Below, one piece after another: positions 17,051 to 25,709 of a DNA stretch of 64,000 bases. How positions within the stretch are numbered: the stretch's first letter is position 1; every line of letters starts with the position of its first letter. The notes beneath the pieces are model-generated. The model saw only the letters and a program-made list of their open reading frames with translations. It searched no databases and had not been told where the DNA came from. Origin of the DNA: Myxococcus qinghaiensis (lineage in GTDB: Bacteria; Myxococcota; Myxococcia; Myxococcales; Myxococcaceae); the NCBI RefSeq assembly GCF_024198215.1, contig NZ_JAKCFA010000001.1, positions 124,001-188,000 of the forward strand, in the 5' to 3' direction. The translations under genes were made by a program, and so were the position numbers.

Positions 17051-18700
17051 CTACGCGGGCTCTTCCTTCACCCGGATGGTCAGCGTCCCCTCCTTGATTT
17101 CGATGCGGGCCGTGTCCTTGGCGTTGGTCCTCTGCAAGAGGAAGACCGGCTTGCCCTCCGCATAGGAGTGCCGCATGGAGGTGCCGTTTTCGGGCGTCTT
17201 GCCCACCAACAGATGCGTGCCCTGGCCGTCCGCGGGCATACGCGCCGTGTCACGCCAGTCCAGGAAGCGCTTGAGCCAGGCCTTCTGGAAGTCCAGCCCC
17301 ACCAGCACCCGCTCCCCCTTGTAGGCCGGGAAGTAGAAGTGCCCGGGCAGGAGGTTCGGGTTGAAGGGGAGGGTGACGATTTGATTCGCCCAGAGGGGAA
17401 TCTTGACCTTGTAGCCGTCCTGCGACGTGGCCGAGTCGGTGTACGCCTGCCACGTCTCGTGCGGCTGCTCGCCCGCTTCGCTGACGATGAGACCTTCCAC
17501 GTAGCGGGGCCAGGTGGGCGGGGAGTACGCGGGCAGCTCCACCCATGTCTCCGCCTGGGGCTCCAGCACGGTGTGCATGGCGAAGTCGAAGCCGGTGTTC
17601 TTGGCCAGGTGCTCCGCGTCCGGTGAGGACGCGAGCGCGTCCCCTCGCAACGCGATGGAGCGCACCCGGAACGTCTGCCCGGCGGCCAGTCCCGCGGCGG
17701 CCCAGGCCTGCGTCGTGGGCAGCTTCACCAGCATCCCCGGCGTCAGCGCGGTGGCGGGGAAGCGCTTCCACGTCAGGTCGACCTCCATGCCGCGAAGCTT
17801 GAGCCGCGCGGTCTCCAGCGTCACCCGTGCGTCGACTTCCGTGGTGATGGGCGTGCGCACGAGCACGTCCTGGCGGATGCCGGTGACGGCGCGCTGCTGG
17901 GTGATGGGCCGCGTGGCGGGCCCTTCCGCCACCGCGTTGAGCACATTCACGTCGTGGCGCGCCACCTCGGGGAAGCGCAGCGCCACCCGGTCCATCTCCG
18001 GGCCCACCAGCGGCACGGGCGTGCCCGTCGCCGCCTTGGCCGTGGACAGCGAGTACTTCGCCGCCGCGTAGTCGTACGCCAGCACGCCGTTGCGCGTGTC
18101 CACGTACCAGACGAGGAAGTCGTAGAAGCTGACGCCTTCCTCCGGCGTGAGGCCCAGGAACAGCTGCGGGCTCGCGGTGTCCAGGCCCGCGCTCCAGTCG
18201 TAGTTGAAGGTGATGTGCGAGCCCTTGTGGGCGTCCAGCACGTCCTTCATCGACTTCTGCGTGTACAGGATGCAGGGGAAGTGCTGGCTCCACAGCAGCT
18301 GCGCGGCGTCCTGGAACGTCACCCCGTAGCGGCGGTGGAGCAGGGGCGAGCCGGGCTCGGGCGCGGCGGCCATCTCCACCAGGGAGCGCTCGGAGACCAG
18401 GCCCTTCACCTTGAGGGACGTGAGCGCCGGCTGCTTCGCCGTATCGGTGTACGTGCCCTTGATTTCGAGCTGGACCTCCATCAGGTCCTGCTCCAGGAAC
18501 GCGGCCTTGAGCGGGTCCGTCTCCAGGCCTCCCGCGGACGTGTTGTCCGCGAGGTCGAACTCCACGCGGCCCTCGAAGCCCCAGGGCCTCAGCTCCAGCG
18601 CGAAGGACTTCACGTCGCCCGCGGGGATGGCGTGCGCGGTGCCGCCCGCCGTCAGGGTGACGGACACCACCAGCCTGTCGTTGAAGCCGCTGGACTTCAT
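17051..18700 (-). CDS. vgrG: VgrG-like T6SS spike hub protein lacking the needle
   Basis: 549 residues; start ATG 18700 preceded by GGAGGAGGAG and overlapping the tssE stop as ATGA. It aligns with the VgrG-like protein at 4651-6582 throughout. N-terminal beta-rich domain, central region with RRYGVTFQDAAQLLWSQHFP (gp27-like, where VgrGs have a similar aromatic segment), and a C-terminal OB-fold-like part (NLLPGHFYFPAYKGERVLVG, then DWRDTARMPADGQGTHLLVG). It is short for VgrG because the beta-helix is encoded separately by the next gene. Its place between tssE and tssF, both baseplate genes, supports the central hub role. Divergent from classical VgrG, so assignment is by pattern plus context. 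Confidence 0.7.
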   Translation of the reverse strand: MKSSGFNDRLVVSVTLTAGGTAHAIPAGDVKSFALELRPWGFEGRVEFDLADNTSAGGLETDPLKAAFLEQDLMEVQLEIKGTYTDTAKQPALTSLKVKGLVSERSLVEMAAAPEPGSPLLHRRYGVTFQDAAQLLWSQHFPCILYTQKSMKDVLDAHKGSHITFNYDWSAGLDTASPQLFLGLTPEEGVSFYDFLVWYVDTRNGVLAYDYAAAKYSLSTAKAATGTPVPLVGPEMDRVALRFPEVARHDVNVLNAVAEGPATRPITQQRAVTGIRQDVLVRTPITTEVDARVTLETARLKLRGMEVDLTWKRFPATALTPGMLVKLPTTQAWAAAGLAAGQTFRVRSIALRGDALASSPDAEHLAKNTGFDFAMHTVLEPQAETWVELPAYSPPTWPRYVEGLIVSEAGEQPHETWQAYTDSATSQDGYKVKIPLWANQIVTLPFNPNLLPGHFYFPAYKGERVLVGLDFQKAWLKRFLDWRDTARMPADGQGTHLLVGKTPENGTSMRHSYAEGKPVFLLQRTNAKDTARIEIKEGTLTIRVKEEPA

Positions 18701-19095
18701 GGCTCCTCCTCCACGCGCACGTGGGCACTGAGGGTGTCGAAGCGCAGCTTCAGCTTGCGGCGCTCGCCGGCCACGACTCCCGTGAGGCCGAAGTGCAGCC
18801 ACAGCCCCGCGTCGCGCCCGCGCAGCGTCAGCTCCACGTCCGACAGGCGCGGCTCGTACCGGGCAATCTCGTCGCGCAGCTCGCCGGTGAGCGACTCCAC
18901 CAGCTCGCGCGTGCCGTACTTCTCCGTGTACTCGCCCAGGCCGAAGTCGCGGCGGAAGAAGCCGTACCCGGCCTTGGTGTTCAGCACGGCCTCCAGGTTG
19001 CGCAGCACGTGCTCCAGCTCATTGGAGCCCTTGCGGCTGGGGGCGCGGCTGTCGCCACGGACGGCGAACTTGTCCAGGAAGGAGGCGCGACCCAT
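18697..19095 (-). CDS. tssE: TssE (gp25-like) T6SS baseplate protein
   Basis: 132 residues. It has the gp25/TssE layout: FLDKFAVRGD near the start, a helical LEHVLRNLEAVLNTKAGYGF segment, a Glu-containing LSDVELTLRG and strand pair LWLHFGLTGVV / RRKLKLRFDTLSAHV. TssE (phage gp25 homologue) links the baseplate wedge to the first sheath ring. It starts 1 nt after the tssK stop and overlaps the VgrG-like start, so translation is probably coupled. Confidence 0.85.
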   Translation of the reverse strand: MGRASFLDKFAVRGDSRAPSRKGSNELEHVLRNLEAVLNTKAGYGFFRRDFGLGEYTEKYGTRELVESLTGELRDEIARYEPRLSDVELTLRGRDAGLWLHFGLTGVVAGERRKLKLRFDTLSAHVRVEEEP

Positions 19096-19096
19096 G

Positions 19097-20347
19097 TCAG
19101 GACCTGCGCCAGAAGAGGGACACCTGGGCGCCCTGGAGCGCTGGGGTCGCGTAGAAGGCCAGGCCGTCCTCGCGCAGCGCGAACTGCCACTCCTCGCCCT
19201 GGGCCAGCTTGTACCAGTCGATCTCCGGGCCCAGCGCGTGCGGGAAGGACGGGTGGGCCACGTACTCGAAGGTGATGCCCTTGAGGGCCATGCGGCGCAC
19301 CGTGGCCAGGCGCGAGGGCCCCGCCAGCTTCACGCCGTCCATGGGCAGCGGCTCGCCGGCCAGGCGGCGCTGGACGAGCAGGTACAATTCGCCGCTCTCC
19401 CGGACCTCGGGCGGCAGCGGGGTGAAGATGAACTGGCCATCGCGCGCATCGAAGGCGCGGTGCGTGGCGCGGGTGGCCTCCGGCTGGAGCGCGCGCGTGA
19501 GCAACTCCACCCAGCGGCCGAACCCCTTGCCCGGGGCCTCGTGCTGGTAGGTGGGCAGCGACTTGTCGGGCATCAGCTCAAGATAGCAGCACGCCTCGAA
19601 GTACAGGCGGCGCAGCGAATCGAAGAAGACATACGGGTGCGGGGAGACATGGCGGTGCATGTCCTCCAGCAGGGCTTGCAGCCGCTGCACCTCGCACAGC
19701 GCGCGGCGGGCATTGCTCAGCCGGTCCGTGCGCAGGTAGCTGTCGGAGAGCCGGGCGATGAGCTGCAGCCGCGACTGCTCCAGGAGCGCCTCCAGCCGCT
19801 CCAGCAGGGCCCCGAGGAACGGGTGGGGGCCGACGAGCAGCAGCGGAGGAACCAGGTCCTCCGCCAGCCGCCACACGCCCTCGGTGTCCCTTCGGAAGAC
19901 GGCCAGGGGGAGCGTGTCCTTCGCTCCGTCCAGGACCGGCTCCGCGGAGAGGCGAAGCCGCCGCATCACCCGCTCCACCACCGGCGGGTCTTCGGCGTAC
20001 AGCCTCACGCTCTGCGCGTTCGTCGTGTCCCCCATCACATGCAGGTAGACGGTGGCCTCCGCGCGGCCCGTGCCCTCCAGCGAGAAGGGCGGCAGCACCG
20101 CGTTGCCGGGCACGTCCACCACGAAGCCAGCCGGTGTCACCGCCGTCATCGTCGAGACGGACAGGCTTCCACCGGCCAGCAACGGCTCGCTCCAGGCCAT
20201 TGCCGCCACGCCGTAGCCCGGCGTGCCAGACAGCGAGGCGTGGAGGCGGACCTGGGCCTCCAGCGACTCATCCTGGGCCTCGAAATGCTCCGGAAGCAGC
20301 GTCTGGCCGACGTGCCACCGGACCCGTGCGAGCTTGAAGGGGGGCAT
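19097..20347 (-). CDS. tssK: TssK T6SS baseplate adaptor
   Basis: 416 residues. The N-terminal signature of TssK is clear: RVRWHVGQTLLPEHFEAQD. Later elements include YLRTDRLSNARRALCEVQRL and the C-terminal adhesin-like strands (YKLAQGEEWQFAL). TssK is a trimeric adaptor that joins the TssFG wedge to the TssL-TssM membrane complex. I chose ATG 20347 (MPPFKLARV) because the signature follows immediately; an upstream in-frame extension to 20398 has no family support. Gap to the Hcp-like gene is 26 bp. Confidence 0.9.
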   Translation of the reverse strand: MPPFKLARVRWHVGQTLLPEHFEAQDESLEAQVRLHASLSGTPGYGVAAMAWSEPLLAGGSLSVSTMTAVTPAGFVVDVPGNAVLPPFSLEGTGRAEATVYLHVMGDTTNAQSVRLYAEDPPVVERVMRRLRLSAEPVLDGAKDTLPLAVFRRDTEGVWRLAEDLVPPLLLVGPHPFLGALLERLEALLEQSRLQLIARLSDSYLRTDRLSNARRALCEVQRLQALLEDMHRHVSPHPYVFFDSLRRLYFEACCYLELMPDKSLPTYQHEAPGKGFGRWVELLTRALQPEATRATHRAFDARDGQFIFTPLPPEVRESGELYLLVQRRLAGEPLPMDGVKLAGPSRLATVRRMALKGITFEYVAHPSFPHALGPEIDWYKLAQGEEWQFALREDGLAFYATPALQGAQVSLFWRRS

Positions 20348-20373
20348 GTTGTGCTCGGTGTGGCGGCGAAGGA

Positions 20374-20952
20374 CTACGCCGTCTCCGTGACGCCCCACTT
20401 CTTGACGATGTTCTTCGAGGACGCCGCGGCGACGTTGATGGACTGCTCAATCGTCTTCGGCTTCACGCCAATCTGGAACGTGAAGTTCTTGGGCGACTGC
20501 ACCTCGCGCGACTCGTTGTCCGCCACCGCGATGTTCAGCCGGTCCCCGTTCTTCTCCAGGATGCCGTTGAGGTCCGCGTCCACGAAGTTGGACTTGAAGT
20601 ACTTCTTCGCGATGGGGTCGTACTCGTAGATGACGTACTTCATCACCACTTCGATGTTGGAGAACGTGCCCAGCAGCATCGTGGCGATGGACTGCTTGTT
20701 CGTCGTGGAGATCTGCGCGGAGAGGTACAGCGCGTCGGTGGCGCCCGTCTCCCACAGGTAGCTGCTCAGCACGCCCACGCACTTGGTGGCCAGCGTCTTG
20801 TCCGGCTGCTCCGGGTCGTAGATGGTCTCCTGGTCCGCCGCCAGCGCGATGCCGCCCACGGTGATGGAGGTGATGAAGCCCACGGGGGTCTGCTTGTCCT
20901 TCTTGAAGTTGAAGCCCTGATAGACGTCCAGGTCACGTGCGAACTGAGGCAT
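20374..20952 (-). CDS. hcp: Hcp-like (TssD) T6SS tube protein
   Basis: 192 residues, soluble, with no signal peptide. Located directly after tssBC, the usual Hcp position, and of about the right size (family 160-175). The beta-rich pattern VGFITSITVGGIALAADQET, NIEVVMKYVIYEYDP, PKNFTFQIGVKP is consistent with an Hcp tube fold, although the sequence is far from classical Hcp and I see no diagnostic motif. Strong upstream GAGTGAGT-like leader in the 45-bp gap after tssC. Alternative: a Hcp-fold paralogue acting as baseplate or tail-terminator protein. Confidence 0.65.
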   Translation of the reverse strand: MPQFARDLDVYQGFNFKKDKQTPVGFITSITVGGIALAADQETIYDPEQPDKTLATKCVGVLSSYLWETGATDALYLSAQISTTNKQSIATMLLGTFSNIEVVMKYVIYEYDPIAKKYFKSNFVDADLNGILEKNGDRLNIAVADNESREVQSPKNFTFQIGVKPKTIEQSINVAAASSKNIVKKWGVTETA

Positions 20953-20997
20953 GACTCACTCCTGAATGGTTGGGGGTTTGAGTACAGCGAAGCGGAA

Positions 20998-22488
20998 CTA
21001 GCCGAGCCGGGACTCGAGCATCAGCTCCACGTTGAGGCCTTCGAACTGGATGTGCGGCAGGACGGCGACCTTGCAGTCGTACCAGCCGATTTCCCCAGTG
21101 CGCTGCTCCACCACCACGCTGGTGGCCTTGAACGGGAACCGGCGGACCGTGAGGTCATCCGGGCTGGCCACCGTCGTGACGTAGCCCGCCAGCCACGCGT
21201 CGAGCTGACGCTGGATGTAGGGCGCATCGGCGGTGCTGCCGATGTTGTCGCGCATGATGCACTTCACGTAGTGCGCCAGGCGGGTGATGGAGAACGTGTA
21301 GGCCAGGTTGGTGACGAGCTGCGAGTTCTCGGAGTCCTTCGGGTCCTTGAAGCGCTTGGCGACCTTCGCGGACTGGGTGCTGAAGAACGTCGCCTCGCTG
21401 GAGCCCTTCTTGTACACGAGCGGCATGAAGCCGCACCGCGCGAACTCGAACTCGCGGAAGTCCGGGATGGCGATCTCCACGGGCGCCTTGAGCTCCTCCT
21501 GGCCACGCAGGAAGAACGTGTCCACCGGAAGTCCGGTGAGCAGACCGCCGCCCTTGGGGCCGCGGATGGACTGGCACCAGCCGGAGTTCTCGAACGCCTT
21601 CACCATGTTGCGGGCGAAGAGGATGGACGAGTTGCCCCAGAGGTACTTGTTGGAGTCACCCTGCGAATCCTCCGTGAAGTGGAGGTCGTCGCAGGGGTTC
21701 TTGTCCGGATGCCAGGGCAGGCGCAGCACGTAGCGGGGGAACGTCAGGCCCAGGTACGCGGCCTCCTCGCTGTTGCGCAGCTCGTTCCACTTGCCGTAGC
21801 GCGGGTGGGCGAGCGCGCCCTCCAGGTCCTTGATGGCCTCCATCTCCTCGACCTTGTCGCAGCCGAAGAACTTGGGGCTGACCGCGGCGATGAAGGGGCA
21901 GTGCGACGCGTTGGCCACCTTGCCCATCTGCGTCAGCCACTTGATGTCGCCCGGCGTGGAGGAGAACTCGTACAGGCCAATCATGGCGCCGAAGGGCTGG
22001 CCGCCGTACTGGTCGTACTCCTGGATGTAGACCTTGTTGAACAGCGACCCGGCGAACACGTCCGCGGAGTTGTTCTCGAAGTCCTGACCCAGCTCGTCCT
22101 GCGCGGCGTCCAGCAGGTCGATGGCGACGTTCGCCTTGAAGTTGGTGTTGGAGACCAGGTCCTCCAGGCCCCGCCACGCCGACTCCATCTTCTGGAAGCG
22201 CTCGTGGTGGAGGATTTCGTTCATCTGGTCGTTGATCATCGCGTCGATGCGGTCGACGACGGCCAGCACCTGGCCCTTGTCGAAGCGCAGCGCGTCGCCC
22301 GAGTCCGTCGTCGCCGGCGGCACGTTCTGCACGAGCGCGGCGAGCGAGGACATGAAGCGCGCCTCGATGGTGACTTCCTTCTCATCGAGAGCGGGGACGA
22401 ACTTCTCGGAGATCATCGGCTTGGCGTCCACGGGACGCTCCAGCCGCACGCTCTTGAACAACCCGGGCAGAATAGAGGTTTCAGCCAT
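20998..22488 (-). CDS. tssC: TssC (VipB) T6SS sheath large subunit
   Basis: 496 residues, typical length. Diagnostic stretches: LHHERFQKMESAWRGLEDLV (about 92-111), YIQEYDQYGGQPFGAMIGLY, LPWHPDKNPCDDLHF, and LVTNLAYTFSITRLAHYVKC, ending with the conserved strand region KVAVLPHIQFEGLNVELML. TssC interlocks with TssB to make the contractile sheath. It follows tssB by 40 bp. No anomaly seen. Confidence 0.96.
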   Translation of the reverse strand: MAETSILPGLFKSVRLERPVDAKPMISEKFVPALDEKEVTIEARFMSSLAALVQNVPPATTDSGDALRFDKGQVLAVVDRIDAMINDQMNEILHHERFQKMESAWRGLEDLVSNTNFKANVAIDLLDAAQDELGQDFENNSADVFAGSLFNKVYIQEYDQYGGQPFGAMIGLYEFSSTPGDIKWLTQMGKVANASHCPFIAAVSPKFFGCDKVEEMEAIKDLEGALAHPRYGKWNELRNSEEAAYLGLTFPRYVLRLPWHPDKNPCDDLHFTEDSQGDSNKYLWGNSSILFARNMVKAFENSGWCQSIRGPKGGGLLTGLPVDTFFLRGQEELKAPVEIAIPDFREFEFARCGFMPLVYKKGSSEATFFSTQSAKVAKRFKDPKDSENSQLVTNLAYTFSITRLAHYVKCIMRDNIGSTADAPYIQRQLDAWLAGYVTTVASPDDLTVRRFPFKATSVVVEQRTGEIGWYDCKVAVLPHIQFEGLNVELMLESRLG

Positions 22489-22528
22489 GACGGTTACCTT
22501 TGTGGAAATGGTGTGGACGTGAGCGGGA

Positions 22529-23140
22529 TTACGAGGTCACGGTGGCGTTCGCGGGGACGGTGGCCGGCGCGGTCGCGGTCGCGGTGGTCGCCGCGGCGCC
22601 GGTGGTGGCGGGCGAGGCGTTCGCGGGAATCGCCTTGGGCAGCTTCAGCGACTCGTAGTCCTTGAGCTCCGCGAGGACGGCCTTGAGGGCCTCCTTGTTG
22701 GAGAACAGCTCGTAGACCATGTTGCGCAGCGCCTTCTGGTTGTCGATGCTGGACTGCATCTCCAACAGCAGCTTCTTGAGCAGCTGCAGCGCCTTGAGCT
22801 TGGGGACGTGGTTGACGATTTCGTCCGGGTGGAACGACTTCATCTTGGTGATGGGCAGCTCGACGTTGAGGTCGGCTTCCACGTCCGGGTTGATGCGGTT
22901 GGGCACCTGGAAGTTCACGGACATCTTCATGTCCGCCATCAGCTCGTTCAGGTTGCGTCCGTTGACCGAGCGCAGCTTGCGCGCGTCGAGGTCCACCTTC
23001 CGGTCCTCGGAGGAGCCGAGCGAGAAGTCTCCCAGCATCAGCATGCGCAGCGGCAGGTCGACCGCCTCCTGCTCGCCATTGATGGTGGTCCGGTACGTGA
23101 GCGTGATGCGCGACTTGGGCAGTTGTTCCTGGATTGACAT
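22529..23140 (-). CDS. tssB: TssB (VipA) T6SS sheath small subunit
   Basis: 203 residues. The start ATG 23140 (MSIQEQLPKSRITLTYRT) places the family motif at the N-terminus; the in-frame upstream extension to 23209 overlaps the preceding gene and is not needed. Core features: LPLRMLMLGDFSLG, VNGRNLNELMADMKMSVNF, VPKLKALQLLKKLLLEMQ. The last about 38 residues are an Ala/Thr low-complexity tail (TTGAAATTATATAPATVPAN) beyond the usual 165-residue family length, perhaps on the sheath surface. Pairs with the neighbouring tssC. Confidence 0.95.
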   Translation of the reverse strand: MSIQEQLPKSRITLTYRTTINGEQEAVDLPLRMLMLGDFSLGSSEDRKVDLDARKLRSVNGRNLNELMADMKMSVNFQVPNRINPDVEADLNVELPITKMKSFHPDEIVNHVPKLKALQLLKKLLLEMQSSIDNQKALRNMVYELFSNKEALKAVLAELKDYESLKLPKAIPANASPATTGAAATTATATAPATVPANATVTS

Positions 23141-23205
23141 GGCTACGTTACTCCCTCGGGTGGAAGGCCTTTCTGCGACCCGGCGGGACGCGCCGGGGTC
23201 CTGCG

Positions 23206-24108
23206 TCACTGCGGAGGCGGTGAGGTCGGCGTGGTGTCACCGGAGAACAGGACCACCTGACGCGACTGCTCGGGTCCGCCGATGATGGGCTCGTAGCCCA
23301 GGTGACTGGTGTCCTCGACGCGGGCGTGGCCGTGCTGGTCTTTGATGACCAGCACCACGGTGAGGAACACCGGTGTATCGATGAGGTGGGGCAACACGCG
23401 CGAGCGCAGCCGGCGTCGCGCTTCAATGGCCCATGCAGTGCCGGTGCCACTGAAGGACTCGCTCATGTGCAGCCAGGCCTCCAGGCCGCCGGTGGGCACG
23501 GTGGCGAAGCCGCCCATGGAGGTGCCGTCGCCCAGGGCCGCGCCGCCCAGCTGGATTCCGCGCGTGTCGATGCGCTGGCGGCGGGTGGCGCGACGCACGC
23601 GGACCTCCGCCTCCGGGTACGCGTGGGCGAACAGCCAGTGCAGCGTGGAGGGGCAGGCGGGGCGAAGCAGGCGCAGGCGGTGCGCGGCGGAGCCCTCCCA
23701 GCCCGGCAGGAGCGAGCTGTCGCGCTCCGGGAAGAGGCCGGCGAAGCGCGCGCGCAGGAGCAGGTGGTCGAAGTAACCGAGGAAGCTCTCCATCGTGTCG
23801 TGGTCCAGCGACTCCATCGCCTTGAGGAAGAAGGAGGGCAGGGGCGACTGGACGCTGAGCAGACCCAGGTTGACGGTGATGATGGCGCGGCGCGGGTTGC
23901 GGACGAACTCCACGGAGTGGATGAGCTGGGGGGCGTGGACGGTGCCGCGGTGGCTGCGCAGCTCCAGGTCATCCGGGCCGTAGCCCTCCTTGGAGAGCAG
24001 CTCCAGCAGCGCGGGGATGTCGAACTCGTGGGCGCGCTCGCTGATGCGCGCTTCGATGGAGGGCGCTCCGAGGGCCGGGGTGGAGGAGGTGGGCGTGATG
24101 TCGTGCAT
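23206..24108 (-). CDS. tssG: TssG-like T6SS baseplate protein
   Basis: 300 residues. The segment FDIPALLELLSKEGYGPDDL with LLSVQSPLPSFFLKAMESLD and FLGYFDHLLLRARFAGLF matches the TssG (VasB/ImpH) pattern, in which a GLFGPxGPLP-type turn is followed by a helix and a FLDxFxHRLLSL element. TssG forms the wedge with TssF. In this cluster it is separated from tssF, lying upstream of tssB, which is unusual because tssF and tssG are commonly adjacent. Similarity is weak, so the call depends partly on no other gene filling the role. Confidence 0.6.
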   Translation of the reverse strand: MHDITPTSSTPALGAPSIEARISERAHEFDIPALLELLSKEGYGPDDLELRSHRGTVHAPQLIHSVEFVRNPRRAIITVNLGLLSVQSPLPSFFLKAMESLDHDTMESFLGYFDHLLLRARFAGLFPERDSSLLPGWEGSAAHRLRLLRPACPSTLHWLFAHAYPEAEVRVRRATRRQRIDTRGIQLGGAALGDGTSMGGFATVPTGGLEAWLHMSESFSGTGTAWAIEARRRLRSRVLPHLIDTPVFLTVVLVIKDQHGHARVEDTSHLGYEPIIGGPEQSRQVVLFSGDTTPTSPPPQ

Positions 24109-24112
24109 GGCG

Positions 24113-25150
24113 TCAGTCCTCCTCTCCGGAGTTCAGCGGGGGCTGGCCGAGGAACGCGTCCAGGTCCACCCGGTAGAGCTGCTCCAGCGCGCGCATGGGC
24201 AGCGAGTCGGCCTCTTGCAGGAATGGCTCCAAGCCGCGCGCGTGTCCGCTCAGGCCGGCGTAGAAGCGGGTGAAGAGCGAGGGCAGGTACACGCGCGGGT
24301 CGAACCGCTCCACGGTGGCCAGCACGTCCGCGGCAATCACGCCCGCCTTGGTCATCTCGCCTTGCGCGAGCAGCGCGTCGAACGCCTCCAGCTTGCGCAG
24401 CAGCAGCGCGAGCGGCGGGGCGACGGGCACGGTGGGCCCGGCGGGCCTTGCGGGCGCGGCTGGCTCGGCGCGGGGCGCGGCCTTCTGTGCGGGCGCGTCG
24501 GCGCGAGAGGGCGCGGGCTCAGGCTCGGCGCCCGGCTGGGGTGCGAGCGCGAGCGCGGGCGGCGCGGGCGCGGGGAGGAACTCCAGGTGCCGCCTCAGCC
24601 AGAGGCTGAGGTTGCGCATCGGCTCCTCGCAGCCGTTCTTGGGGAGGGAGGGCAGCTCGGCGAGGATGGGCTCGGAGAGCGCCAGGGCTTCTTCGATGGG
24701 CGCGCGGTTGTCGGCCTCGCACCAGCGCCGCCACGTGGCCTCCTGCTTCTTCTCGTTGTGCGCCAGGTGCTTGTTCATCGACCGGAGCAGCCAACGCAGC
24801 CCGCTCTCCAGGAAGATGTCGCGCTTGGCCACCGGGCCGAACGCGGCACGGCTGGTGGTGAGGACCAGGAGGATGGAGCGGAAGAGCCCCGGCATCGCCA
24901 GCAGGCCCTGCTCCTGGAACGCCCCGAAGAGGTAGGCGCCGACGAGCCGCGTGTCGCGCTGTCCCTCGCGCAGCAGGGCCTCCGCGCCGCGAGCCGCGGT
25001 GGCGTAGTCGCCGCTGGCGACGGCCTCCGTGACGGCCTCCACGCGGGTGTCGGGCTCGTCGGCGGTCGCCGCGCGGGGAGGCTCACCCTCCAGGGGCGTC
25101 TCCAGGAAGGTGCCGTCGAAGGGCGCCAGGTTGAGGGCCGCGTCAGCCAT
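24113..25150 (-). CDS. TssA-like / IglI-like T6SS protein
   Basis: 345 residues. N-terminal helical domain (about 30-190) with short TPR-like helices (AVASGDYATAARGAEALLRE, YLFGAFQEQGLLAMPGLF), an Ala/Pro-rich linker (about 191-250), and a C-terminal helical domain ending YRVDLDAFLGQPP. That three-part design is like TssA proteins, which start and cap sheath assembly, and the gene occupies that missing slot. It could equally be an IglI-type protein as in Francisella-like systems; I cannot separate these by eye. It overlaps the PAAR-like gene by 8 bp (ATGGCTGA) and lies 4 nt before the TssG-like gene. Confidence 0.55.
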   Translation of the reverse strand: MADAALNLAPFDGTFLETPLEGEPPRAATADEPDTRVEAVTEAVASGDYATAARGAEALLREGQRDTRLVGAYLFGAFQEQGLLAMPGLFRSILLVLTTSRAAFGPVAKRDIFLESGLRWLLRSMNKHLAHNEKKQEATWRRWCEADNRAPIEEALALSEPILAELPSLPKNGCEEPMRNLSLWLRRHLEFLPAPAPPALALAPQPGAEPEPAPSRADAPAQKAAPRAEPAAPARPAGPTVPVAPPLALLLRKLEAFDALLAQGEMTKAGVIAADVLATVERFDPRVYLPSLFTRFYAGLSGHARGLEPFLQEADSLPMRALEQLYRVDLDAFLGQPPLNSGEED

Positions 25151-25529
25151 CGATGACCTTCATCTGTCCGGGGGAGACGACCTGGATGACGCCGCCGTAC
25201 GAGCACATCAGCTTGGAGTTGCTCTCCAGCGCGGGCGCGTTGCCGAGCATCAGCTTGGGGCAGCCGGGCACCCACGGCGCCGCGGTGGCGGGGATGCAGG
25301 GCATGGGGGTGAGGACACCGAGCGCCGCCGCCGTGGCCGCGGCCACCATGGGGTTGGCCAGCGACTGGCACATCCCGAACGGGAGGATGTTCACCAGGGG
25401 CTTGTTGTCGAGGACGTTCGCCGCGGGCGTCGGGCCGACCACCTTGTTGGTGGGCAGCACGACCAGCGACGACGGGGCGACGCCGAAACTGCACTGCAGC
25501 ATCGCTCCCATGACGACCTGGGCTCCCAT
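25143..25529 (-). CDS. PAAR-like (DUF4280) T6SS tip protein
   Basis: 128 residues. The sequence carries the DUF4280 pattern: VVMGAMLQCSFG near the start, ANVLDNKPLVNILPFGMCQS, a hydrophobic ANPMVAAATAAALGVLTPMP and a final strand SKLMCSYGGVIQVVSPGQM. Conserved Cys residues (in LQCSFG, FGMCQS, MPCIP, PGCPK, LMCSYGG) may bind metal as in PAAR cones. PAAR-like proteins sharpen the VgrG tip and can carry effectors; this one has no effector extension. It is the first clear T6SS gene of the run and overlaps the TssA-like gene by 8 bp. Confidence 0.85.
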   Translation of the reverse strand: MGAQVVMGAMLQCSFGVAPSSLVVLPTNKVVGPTPAANVLDNKPLVNILPFGMCQSLANPMVAAATAAALGVLTPMPCIPATAAPWVPGCPKLMLGNAPALESNSKLMCSYGGVIQVVSPGQMKVIDG

Positions 25530-25709
25530 GCGAGCACCTCGTGCGTCGTGGGTTCCGGGATGGAACGTCTGACGCGGAGTCACGCCATTGCGCGGCGCGT
25601 GCCAGCGTTCGATTCCACCCGCTTCCCCCTGGAGCGGGAGGAGGAAGGGGGGCCGGGTCGGCCAGGACGCGTCGCCAGGGAACGCGGGCGCGTCCGGCGC
25701 GTACGCGCG

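Noticed and set aside
17954..20629. Long plus-strand frame opposite tssK and tssE
   Set aside because: Antisense shadow with Arg/Gln/His-rich translation and no domain.
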